This document shows, piece by piece, positions 1 to 6,027 of a DNA stretch of 8,840 bases; position 1 is the first letter of the stretch, and every line of letters starts with the position of its first letter. The position numbers were made by a program, and so were the translations under genes. The notes under the pieces are model-generated. The model was not told where the DNA came from and made no database searches. It saw only the letters and a program-made list of their open reading frames with translations. Source of the DNA: Nitrospirota bacterium (GTDB lineage: Bacteria; Nitrospirota; Thermodesulfovibrionia; Thermodesulfovibrionales; Dissulfurispiraceae); the NCBI GenBank assembly GCA_013349595.1, contig DUZI01000059.1, positions 1 through 8,840 on the forward strand. The letters run 5' to 3'.

Positions 1-1
1 C

Positions 2-97
2 ATAAGGCATTGTTTTAAATGTATAAATCAAAATTATAAATAAAACTTGTCGATTATAAAAATCCTGAAACAGCCCTTCCTAAGCGCTATTTTAAGG
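2..97 (+). repeat. Copy A of a ~96-bp dispersed repeat, upstream of folC
   Basis: This segment matches 3993-4088 almost base for base, from ATAAGGCATTGTTTTAAATG to the final TTTTAAGG. I see about one inserted A, one deleted base and a handful of substitutions. The match stops sharply after AAGG; the folC-side flank (CCTTGTTAAAAAAGC) is unrelated to the flank of the other copy. The left end may continue beyond the window. One frame (40-147) is open and reads VDYKNPETALPKRYFKALL, but it lacks a start codon and the frame is not kept in the other full copy, so I do not call it a gene. The repeat lies just before the folC promoter region and could influence it; that part is inference. Confidence 0.85.
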
Positions 98-152
98 CCT
101 TGTTAAAAAAGCACTTTTATCTAAACAATATATTATTTCAGCTTTAATAGCT

Positions 153-158
153 TATAAT
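153..158 (+). promoter_or_regulatory. folC: Possible -10 box of the folC-lptD unit
   Basis: A perfect TATAAT lies 22 bases before the folC ATG. No convincing -35 box stands 16-18 bases upstream (the sequence there is about ATATTA), and the surroundings are very AT-rich, so a chance match is possible. If real, the transcript would start only ~15 bases before the ATG. That would fit the lack of a clear Shine-Dalgarno sequence there. Confidence 0.3.
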
Positions 159-180
159 TAAAGCCTTTATATAATCATCC

Positions 181-1596
181 ATGAACTATTCAAATGCAAT
201 AGAATTTATTTACGGACTTCAAAAGTTTGGTTTAAAACTCGGATTGGAGAGAATAACCAAGATTGCCCATTTACTTGGTAACCCTCAAGAGCATTTTCAC
301 TCAATTCATATTGCTGGGACAAATGGCAAGGGATCGGTCTCCGCTATGATATCTTTTATTCTCATAGAGGCTGGTTTTAAGACAGGTTTATATACATCTC
401 CACATCTTGTCAGTTTTACAGAGAGAATAAGGATTGATAATAAAGCGATTACAGAGCAAGAGATAATTACATTGACAATAAAGCTTAAAACCCTTTTACA
501 GGAAGCCCTTATTGATTCAACTACCTTTTTTGAGTTTGTTACTGCCTTATGTTTTGATTATTTTAAAACAAATAAAGTCAACTGTGCAGTAATTGAAACA
601 GGTCTTGGCGGCAGACTTGATGCAACAAATATTTTAAGACCCAAGGTTTCAGTTATAACAAAGATTGGCATAGACCACGCTGAATATTTAGGTAATACTA
701 TTACGAAGATAGCCTCTGAAAAGGCAGGTATTATCAAGGAAAAGATACCTGTTATTGTATCTAAACAGGAGTTTCCAGTAATAAAGATCTTAAGAGAAAA
801 GGCTCAGAAGGAGAATGCCCCAATATATATTTATGAAGATGATTTTACTGCTATTTTAAGGGAATCAACTATTAAGGGCATAAGGTTAGACTTCAAAGGA
901 CCAATAAATCTCGATAATGTATATGTCCCTCTATGTGGAAGACATCAATTAGAAAATTCCTCAACTGCAATCATGGCTGCATTTGAATACCTTAGAGATA
1001 AGTTTGAAAAGGATAAAATAGCCCATTTCATCTCAAGTGGACTTAGTAAAGTCACCTGGGAAGGGAGACTTCAATTTATATCCTATAATCCACCTCTACT
1101 AATTGACGGTGCACACAATCCACAGGCAAGTCAGACCTTATCAGAATTTATAAAAAATCATCTATTAGAGAAATCACCCGACAGGGAAGTATTCTTTTTG
1201 ATTGCAATTATGTCAGATAAAGACATTAAAGGCATATTATCTCCTTTATTGCCTCAATCAACTTGGACGGTATTTACCAAAGTAGGATATAATCGTTCTG
1301 CTCAACCAGAAGAATTGTCAAGCGTTGCCTCGTCACTTGGATTTAATAATCATGAGACTGCTGTAAATGTAAGTGAAGCTTTATCTAAAATTTGTTTAAA
1401 GGCTGGCTATTGCATATCAGATTATAAAAAGGCAATGGTTAATATACAAGACAGTGTATTAAAGGTTAATGAACCTGTTTTAATCGTTACAGGCTCTTTT
1501 TATCTGATAGGTGAGGTCTTGGAATTATTGGGAAAAGAGGCAATCCTAAGGGATTTGAGGGAAGATTTTTCAATTTCAGAGGCTAATAAAAAATAA
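181..1596 (+). CDS. folC: Bifunctional folylpolyglutamate synthase / dihydrofolate synthase
   Basis: FolC is a cytoplasmic Mur-ligase-family enzyme that adds glutamate to dihydropteroate and to reduced folates, using ATP. Visible motifs, in order, are the P-loop GTNGKGS (46-52), SPHL (73-76), ETGLGGRLDATN (139-150), IGIDH followed by LG (162-171), SEKAGI (179-184), GRHQLENS (253-260), WEGRLQ (293-298) and DGAHNP (309-314). Both the ATPase domain and the C-terminal ligase domain are present. At 471 aa it is slightly longer than the usual 420-440, with a charged tail. The start at 181 fits because the family's N-terminal pattern (AIEFI, GLERI) begins straight away and the next Met is at residue 56. 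No strong ribosome binding site precedes it. lptD starts on the base after its stop codon, so the two are probably co-transcribed and translationally coupled. Confidence 0.96.
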   Translation: MNYSNAIEFIYGLQKFGLKLGLERITKIAHLLGNPQEHFHSIHIAGTNGKGSVSAMISFILIEAGFKTGLYTSPHLVSFTERIRIDNKAITEQEIITLTIKLKTLLQEALIDSTTFFEFVTALCFDYFKTNKVNCAVIETGLGGRLDATNILRPKVSVITKIGIDHAEYLGNTITKIASEKAGIIKEKIPVIVSKQEFPVIKILREKAQKENAPIYIYEDDFTAILRESTIKGIRLDFKGPINLDNVYVPLCGRHQLENSSTAIMAAFEYLRDKFEKDKIAHFISSGLSKVTWEGRLQFISYNPPLLIDGAHNPQASQTLSEFIKNHLLEKSPDREVFFLIAIMSDKDIKGILSPLLPQSTWTVFTKVGYNRSAQPEELSSVASSLGFNNHETAVNVSEALSKICLKAGYCISDYKKAMVNIQDSVLKVNEPVLIVTGSFYLIGEVLELLGKEAILRDLREDFSISEANKK

Positions 1597-3585
1597 ATGG
1601 TTAAACTTATTATTTTTTCAATTAGCTTCATGTGGTTATATTTATTCCCAACTTATACAGAGGCATTGACAATTAACGCCGATAAAATTATCCATTTCTC
1701 TAAAGAAGGCAAATATGAAGTAGTTGGAAATGTGGTTATTGAATACGAAGGGGCAATAATAAAGACTCAAAAGGCTTTGGTGTATGAAGGCTCTTTTGAT
1801 GTCGTTGCAGAGGGAAAAGTTATTTATGAGGACAGCGATACCTTTATCAATGCTATGAGTGCAAATCTTAATTTAAAGACAAAGACTGGAGAAATTCAGG
1901 GTGCAGTTATCTTTTTTAAACAGGGTAATTACTGGATTTATTCACAAAGACTGCAAAGGCTTTCTGAAGATAGGTATTTTGCCAATTCAGCAAGGTTTAC
2001 TACCTGTAATCCAACTAATATCAAAAATGCAAAAGATTACACCTATGACAAGGCAGTTAAGGATACTTATGATTGGTGTTTTCAAGGGAGAGATGTAGAT
2101 ATTGTGCTTGGTAAAAACATTGATGCCAAAGAGGTGACCTATCGTGTAAGGGATTTTCCACTCCTCTACTCTCCAAAGATATGGGCAGCTATAAATAATG
2201 AAAGGTCTTCAGGTTTTCTCATGCCTCTTGTAGGCAATAGTTCAGAAAAAGGGTTACGGTTTGCGCCTTATTTTTTCTGGGCAATAGATGAAGATAAGGA
2301 CATGACCTTTGGACTTGACTATTACAGCAAAAGGGGGCTTGGTAAATCTTTACAATACAGATATATCCATCCAGATAGTAAGGGAGTTTTCAATATGTAT
2401 CACCTTCGTGACAAGGTTTTACAGGACACACAGTTTCAAGTCTCTGCCCAACAGGAATATAACAAAGGGGCCTTTAGGGAGTTTATAGACATAAACTATG
2501 TAAAGAGTATTGATATGTATAAAGACTACGCATACATTAATCAAGAAAGGAATCAGAGGCTTTTGCAGTCCTCCATCGAGGCTGGATATTCTTTTACAAA
2601 TAGCAGGCTTTACCTCCTTGGACAATACTGGATTGACCTAAAACAAAAGGACAAAGAAATACCTCAAGTCCTACCTTCAGTAGGTTATTACCTAAACCCT
2701 ACAAAGATTGGTCCCTTTTTGTTTGAAATGGAATCAACTATTTCAAATTTTTATAGACAAAGTGGTCTCAAATCTCAACGATTCGACTTAATGCCTAAAT
2801 TTTCTCACTCCTTCGGTAATGAGGTACAGATTAGTCAATCGTTGGCATTGAGAGAGACTGTTTATAATTTCCAAAATAACGACGAGTCACTTAAAAACCA
2901 TAGGGAATCTCTGAGATATACCGTAGAGGCTAAAAGTAGATTTATAAAGAGATATGAAGGTTATGAACACATAATTGAACCATCCATAAATTATCAATAC
3001 ATCCCTAAAAATAACACTGTTCCTGTCTTTGATTATACCGAAAGTATTAATAATATCTCTGAGGCAAATCTATCTTTTTTAAATTTATTTAGATTTACAG
3101 ATAAACTCATTGCGGTAAGGTTGACACAACCATATAGTATCAAAAATGTTGACGATGGTTATAGGCTTGGTTTGATGACCTTTGAGGGTGCTTATTTGAC
3201 AAAGCCTTTTGTAGTAAGGGTAGAAAGTGCCTATGACTTTAATGAGAGACAAATAGAAACATTTTACACTGATGTAGTATTATCTCTAAGCGAAAAGACA
3301 AACCTTGTCTTTGGTGAGAGATTTTCAAGAGACAATAGCATTTTTCAGTATAGAACTTCTATTGATACAGTTTTGACTAATAGATGGGGATTAAGTGCAA
3401 ACCTATGGTTTGATGCAAAGGGTGGTGGATTGAGGGATTCTAATTTGAGGATAAAATATATGGAGCAGTGTTGGGCAATTAACCTTTCTATCACAAGGAG
3501 ACCTCGCTTTAATGACCAAAGCCACGATTACAGCATATTGGCACTTGTGGAGTTAAAAGGTATAGGTTCAATTGGGAAAAAATAA
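1597..3585 (+). CDS. lptD: LPS-assembly protein LptD (OstA/Imp), outer-membrane beta-barrel
   Basis: LptD is the outer-membrane beta-barrel that, with lipoprotein LptE, inserts lipopolysaccharide into the outer leaflet. The protein opens with a signal peptide (hydrophobic residues ~3-17, probable cleavage around residue 22). An LptA/OstA-like beta-jellyroll follows (~24-125, with repeated 'GNVVIEYEG', 'AEGKVIYED', 'ANLNLKTKTGEIQGA' units). The family segment FPLLYSPKIW is at about 187-196 and SSGFLMP at 204-210. The rest is long aromatic-rich alternating beta-strand sequence typical of the barrel. At 662 aa it is somewhat short for the family (often 700-800). It has only three cysteines: C137, C161 and C625 (in MEQCWAIN); enterobacterial LptD uses four in two disulfides. 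The start is the ATG immediately after the folC TAA; an AGAGG lies ~14 bases upstream inside folC, so coupling is likely. Confidence 0.93.
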   Translation: MVKLIIFSISFMWLYLFPTYTEALTINADKIIHFSKEGKYEVVGNVVIEYEGAIIKTQKALVYEGSFDVVAEGKVIYEDSDTFINAMSANLNLKTKTGEIQGAVIFFKQGNYWIYSQRLQRLSEDRYFANSARFTTCNPTNIKNAKDYTYDKAVKDTYDWCFQGRDVDIVLGKNIDAKEVTYRVRDFPLLYSPKIWAAINNERSSGFLMPLVGNSSEKGLRFAPYFFWAIDEDKDMTFGLDYYSKRGLGKSLQYRYIHPDSKGVFNMYHLRDKVLQDTQFQVSAQQEYNKGAFREFIDINYVKSIDMYKDYAYINQERNQRLLQSSIEAGYSFTNSRLYLLGQYWIDLKQKDKEIPQVLPSVGYYLNPTKIGPFLFEMESTISNFYRQSGLKSQRFDLMPKFSHSFGNEVQISQSLALRETVYNFQNNDESLKNHRESLRYTVEAKSRFIKRYEGYEHIIEPSINYQYIPKNNTVPVFDYTESINNISEANLSFLNLFRFTDKLIAVRLTQPYSIKNVDDGYRLGLMTFEGAYLTKPFVVRVESAYDFNERQIETFYTDVVLSLSEKTNLVFGERFSRDNSIFQYRTSIDTVLTNRWGLSANLWFDAKGGGLRDSNLRIKYMEQCWAINLSITRRPRFNDQSHDYSILALVELKGIGSIGKK

Positions 3586-3635
3586 ATTAGTAACGTAAAA
3601 AATTTCATGAAAAAAATAGTGGTACCAATTGAACC
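3565..3635 (+). repeat. 11-bp perfect inverted repeat straddling the lptD stop
   Basis: GGTTCAATTGG (3565-3575, in the last codons of lptD) is exactly complementary to CCAATTGAACC (3625-3635), with 49 bases between. The loop also contains the small palindrome TTTCATGAAA. In RNA this could fold at the 3' end of the lptD message. There is no U-tract after it, so it is not a classical terminator. The core CAATTG is self-complementary, which raises the chance of coincidence. Confidence 0.35.
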
Positions 3636-3732
3636 ACAGAGGACACAGAGACAATACCTGGGTACTCACGATGATTAAGATATATGAAGCATATTTTCTT
3701 TGTTCTCTGAAGTTAATTCTGTAGTTAAAACC
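3632..3732. repeat. CACAGAG-type intergenic repeat remnant with degenerate inverted ends
   Basis: The left part reads AACCACAGAGGACACAGAGA, a near-tandem of the unit ACACAGAG. About 50 bases on, the right part (3695-3732) reads TTTCTTTGTTCTCTG and then TTCTGTAGTT. These resemble imperfect reverse complements of the left unit (for example AACCACAGA against TCTGTAGTT). From memory, CACAGAG-rich inverted sequences are common between genes in environmental bacteria, but I cannot check that here. It may be an old miniature mobile element or a palindromic repeat. No coding capacity. Confidence 0.4.
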
Positions 3733-3924
3733 AAAGAAAGGACCAATGAGAAAAACAGAGAGAGATTCATTAGATTACATATAATTTTAAATCTGTGTTT
3801 AATTTTTGACAATACGAATAAATTATAAACGAAAACTGGGGTGAATAGTTTTTTTGCATTATCGTAATTCTCCCAAAATCGGCGATAGAACTAAAAAGCT
3901 TAGTAGTAAAATCAGCAGGTAAGA

Positions 3925-3957
3925 TAGGAAGGGCTGGTGAAGGATTTTTATACGACA
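3925..3957 (-). repeat. Copy C: inverted, diverged core of the 96-bp repeat
   Basis: Read on the minus strand this gives TGTCG, TATAAAAATCCT, four unmatched bases, then CAGCCCTTCCTA. The same blocks in the same order occur in copy A (48-52, 55-66, 71-82), where two extra bases follow TGTCG. That is 29 identical of 33 aligned bases plus the gap. It faces the opposite way to copy B, whose start is only 35 bases to the right. Similarity beyond this core is weak, so it is either an old copy or a different family member sharing the core. Confidence 0.65.
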
Positions 3958-3992
3958 CCTTATAAAAAAAAGTTCCTAGGGGGGGCTTTGAT

Positions 3993-4088
3993 ATAAGGCA
4001 TTGTTTTAAATGTATAAATCAAAAATTATAAATAAAATTTGTCGATTATAAAAATCCTGAAACAGCCCTTGCTATCGCTATTTTAAGG
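3993..4088 (+). repeat. Copy B of the ~96-bp dispersed repeat
   Basis: Near-identical to 2-97 in the same orientation, across the folC-lptD unit. The last shared bases are TTTTAAGG. Immediately afterwards begins sequence that belongs, in reading frame, to the decayed YfiR-like gene. Just before its start lies a homopolymer pair (a run of A, then CCTA followed by seven G). Unlike copy A, this copy can fold with its right flank into a long stem (see 4037-4110). Confidence 0.85.
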
Positions 4089-4110
4089 ATTCTTATTAAT
4101 ATAGACAAAT
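4037..4110 (+). repeat. Long imperfect stem-loop formed by repeat copy B and its right flank
   Basis: ATTTGTC (4037-4043) pairs with GACAAAT (4104-4110). ATTATAAAAATCCT (4045-4058) pairs with AGGATTCTTATTAAT (from 4086) with one bulge and one mismatch. The arms total about 20 base pairs around a 27-base loop containing CAGCCCTTGCTATCG. A second, competing pairing joins CAGCCCTTGCTAT (4063-4075) to ATAGCAAAGGCTG (4120-4132). The right arm lies outside the part shared with copy A, so copy A cannot form this fold. It could be a palindromic mobile-element end or a structured RNA; function unknown. Confidence 0.5.
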
Positions 4111-4575
4111 CCAATAAATATAGCAAAGGCTGATTTTAATAAAGACTATCACAAAATGGCAGAGTATATGTTTTATTTTCTAAAACTAATAGAGTAGCAA
4201 AAAACTTATCTTGCCAATTCTTCTGTCATACAGATATGTGTAATAGGTGGGAAAAAGCATGATAAAATTTTCGATTCTATTAAAGACAATAACAATCCAA
4301 TTGAGATATAAACATTGAAAGTTCCCTATGAGACCAAGTCTTGTCATATGATTTATATAGATGAGTCAGAACAGAGAAATCTGGCAGAAATATTAAATAA
4401 ATCTCAGCTCTCAGGCTCGCTCACCGTATCATGTATAAAAGATTTCATCAAAAAAGGTGGCCTAGTAGAATTTGTGAAAATACATCACCATTTGAGATTT
4501 AAGATAAACAACCAAATGGCAAAGAAAAATGGTATAAAAATAAGTTCCTTTCTTTTAGAATTAGCAGAAAGGTAG
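4105..4575 (+). pseudogene. Decayed YfiR-like (DUF4154) periplasmic protein gene
   Basis: A single + frame, interrupted by stops, reads as a YfiR-family protein. First comes TNPINIAKA, like a signal-peptide end, then ADFNKDYHKMAEYMFYFLKLIE, a stop (TAG 4195-4197), QKTYLANSSVIQICVIGGKK, a second stop (TAA 4309-4311), and an open stretch. That last part has the family's hallmarks: SCHMIYIDESE, LTVSCIKDF, KKGGLVEF, LRFKIN and KISSFLLELA. The first internal stop falls where the family normally has Trp (..KFVEW), so TGG to TAG is likely. A further TAG (4102-4104) lies within the presumed signal peptide, and the 5' end is lost against repeat copy B. YfiR proteins are periplasmic and in Pseudomonas repress the diguanylate cyclase YfiN; the role here is unknown. 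No frameshift is needed. A TTG at 4315 could start an 86-residue fragment, but without a convincing ribosome binding site. Confidence 0.75.
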
Positions 4576-4616
4576 ATTAATATTGGCAAACATTATTAAT
4601 TGATGCTGACCTAAGA

Positions 4617-5132
4617 CTAATTAGCCTCTCTTGAAGTTCCATAATCAAAGAGCATTCTCTCAATAGATGGTAATAGCCTGATGAAGATTACTGCCTTTTT
4701 ATCTCTTAACCAATAGGTATTGTCAAAAACATCACTGATGCCAAATTCAAAAGGGAGGTATAAGGGTTTGACCTCATAACCTATCAAATCCCCTTTGTCT
4801 GTAATTATCTTTCTAATAGCAAAATTCATAAATGAACTATGCCAACTGACAAATCCCTTTGCCCTCAATAGGGCATCCTTTGCTGTCTTGTTTTCTTCCT
4901 TTTTGTAGTTAAATTCTGGTGTGAATAATTCTATCTTATACTCATCATCAACAATATCAAGAAAGGCTATGGTTTCAATATCACTGCCATTTCTACCACC
5001 ATAGAGGAGCAAATTAAAATTACCCTTAATCTCGACTTCACTGGCATCTTTTAAAATAAGGTTTGACGCCTGAAGGTTTGAAACAAATAATAATTGAGCA
5101 AGCAAAATCATTATCAATAAAAATTTTTTCAT
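4617..5132 (-). CDS. Small exported protein of unknown function
   Basis: I do not recognise this family. The 171-aa protein begins MKKFLLIMILLAQLLFVSN, a clear Sec signal peptide, with probable cleavage after LQA at about residue 23. There is no lipobox cysteine; the mature part contains no cysteine and no further membrane segment. It is a mixed alpha/beta-looking soluble domain of ~148 aa, with conspicuous patches GNFNLLLYGGRNGSD, KGFVSWHSSFMNFAIRKI and GYEVKPLYLPFEFGISD. It is therefore likely periplasmic or outer-membrane associated. I chose ATG 5132 over an in-frame TTG at 5138 because AAGGAG (5142-5147) stands 9 bases before the ATG but only 3 before the TTG. It lies 139 bases downstream of rlmB on the same strand and converges with the YfiR remnant. 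Confidence 0.8.
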   Translation of the reverse strand: MKKFLLIMILLAQLLFVSNLQASNLILKDASEVEIKGNFNLLLYGGRNGSDIETIAFLDIVDDEYKIELFTPEFNYKKEENKTAKDALLRAKGFVSWHSSFMNFAIRKIITDKGDLIGYEVKPLYLPFEFGISDVFDNTYWLRDKKAVIFIRLLPSIERMLFDYGTSREAN

Positions 5133-5141
5133 AATCAATGT

Positions 5142-5147
5142 CTCCTT
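5142..5147 (-). promoter_or_regulatory. Ribosome binding site deciding the start at 5132
   Basis: On the minus strand AAGGAG is followed by 9 bases and then ATG (5132-5130). The alternative TTG six bases upstream would be too close, so this site fixes the start of the exported protein. Confidence 0.7.
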
Positions 5148-5271
5148 TTTTATTTTGCTGAAAAAAACATTAACTATTCAATTATCACAGGGCGAAAGAA
5201 AAAAACAGTGAATTAATGATTAAGTAATTGCACCTGTATCCCCGTTGAAAAGGGAATCTGTTTATTTATTA

Positions 5272-6027
5272 CTATTTAAGATTTATTTGCCTCTGTCGTA
5301 AAACTTCAAAACTGACTATGCCCATTGCAACAGATACATTTAGGGAAAGAATTTTACCCCTCATAGGGATTTTTAAAACCTCATCGCATAGGGATTTTAC
5401 TGTCGGTCTTATGCCTTTATCTTCACCACCAAGCACTACTGCAACAGGCTGATTCAAATCAACCTCCCAAAGTGTATGCCTTGCCTCATGGTCAGCACCA
5501 ATGATTTTTATGTTTTCTAATTTCATCTTTTTGATTACATTTTTAATATTACCTGTTTCAATAATTCGCACATGCTCTGTTGCCCCTGCTGATACCTTTG
5601 AGGTGACAGCAGAAAGATGGGCAGATCTGTGTTTTTGATGAATAACGGCATGCACTGAAACTGCATCAGCAGTCCTGATAATTGCACCAAGATTTCTTGG
5701 GTCTTCTATGCCATCAAGTATGACAAAAAAAGGTTTTTCCCCTGATTTTATAATATCCTCATAAACATCTTCAAAGGATGTCTCTTTTTTATCAATGATA
5801 TGGGCATATATACCCTGATGTCCTTTTGGAAACTTGCTGTCAAAGAATGTCTTTTCTATAATTTTAGTCTTGATAGACAAAGAATTAGCAATCCTTAAGA
5901 GGTCTTCAAACTCTTTTTCTCTGCCCTTTTGAATGTAGAGACTGATAAATCTTTTTTTTGCCTTCAAGGCTTCTCTAACAGGATTAATGCCATAAATGAC
6001 CCTGTCAAAGGACGAGTTAAATTTCAT
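5272..6027 (-). CDS. rlmB: 23S rRNA (guanosine-2'-O-)-methyltransferase RlmB (TrmH/SpoU family)
   Basis: An AdoMet-dependent SPOUT (trefoil-knot) methyltransferase. RlmB methylates the 2'-O of a conserved guanosine (G2251 in E. coli numbering) of 23S rRNA. The 251-aa length is normal. The N-terminal substrate-binding domain (~10-80) has IYGINPVREAL and GHQG (69-72). The three SpoU motifs are all intact: LDGIEDPRNLGAIIRTAD (104-121, with the catalytic Asn-Arg region), VVLGGEDKGI (197-206) and IPMRGKILSLNVSVAMGI (220-237). The start ATG overlaps the stop of the upstream phosphatase gene as ATGA, so the two are one transcript with coupled translation. Related TrmH-like enzymes that act on tRNA share these motifs. 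The N-terminal domain favours RlmB, but the exact target nucleotide is inferred. Confidence 0.92.
   Translation of the reverse strand: MKFNSSFDRVIYGINPVREALKAKKRFISLYIQKGREKEFEDLLRIANSLSIKTKIIEKTFFDSKFPKGHQGIYAHIIDKKETSFEDVYEDIIKSGEKPFFVILDGIEDPRNLGAIIRTADAVSVHAVIHQKHRSAHLSAVTSKVSAGATEHVRIIETGNIKNVIKKMKLENIKIIGADHEARHTLWEVDLNQPVAVVLGGEDKGIRPTVKSLCDEVLKIPMRGKILSLNVSVAMGIVSFEVLRQRQINLK

Larger units (their letters stand above)
3586..4086. other. ~500-bp gene-free stretch filled with repeat remnants
   Basis: No reading frame here looks like a recognisable gene. From left to right it holds the right arm of the lptD-end inverted repeat, a CACAGAG-type remnant (3632-3732), AT-rich sequence without visible structure (3733-3924), an inverted diverged copy of the local repeat (3925-3957), a run of seven G preceded by a run of A, and then the direct repeat copy (3993-4088). 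The only longer minus-strand frame (3770-3958) begins with GTG inside the inverted repeat copy and I regard it as non-genic. A TTGACA near 3808 has no partner -10 box at proper spacing. Confidence 0.6.

Noticed and set aside
40..147. Open frame through repeat copy A reading VDYKNPETALPKRYFKALL
   Set aside because: It has no start codon or ribosome binding site, and the frame shifts in copy B. The similar words in copy C (SYKNPSPALP) follow from the shared nucleotide repeat rather than from a conserved protein.
1901..2098. 65-codon + frame inside lptD
   Set aside because: Out-of-frame shadow of a well-supported LptD coding sequence.
2419..2625. Minus-strand frame inside lptD
   Set aside because: Antisense shadow with no family features.
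3808..3830. TTGACA resembling a -35 promoter box
   Set aside because: The nearest TATAA-like sequence is only 11-12 bases away and no gene follows on that strand within a sensible distance.
3770..3958. Minus-strand 62-codon frame starting with GTG
   Set aside because: It begins inside the inverted repeat copy, has no clear Shine-Dalgarno site and reads into AT-rich sequence without any recognisable domain. Treated as repeat-derived.
4315..4575. Separate 86-aa gene starting with TTG
   Set aside because: The same frame continues upstream through two stops as YfiR-like sequence, and no proper ribosome binding site precedes the TTG. It is better described as the surviving 3' part of a pseudogene.
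5239..5260. Possible hairpin CCCC...GGG between rlmB and the exported protein gene
   Set aside because: Only about six pairs including a wobble, and no U-tract on the minus strand, so it is not a convincing terminator or riboswitch.
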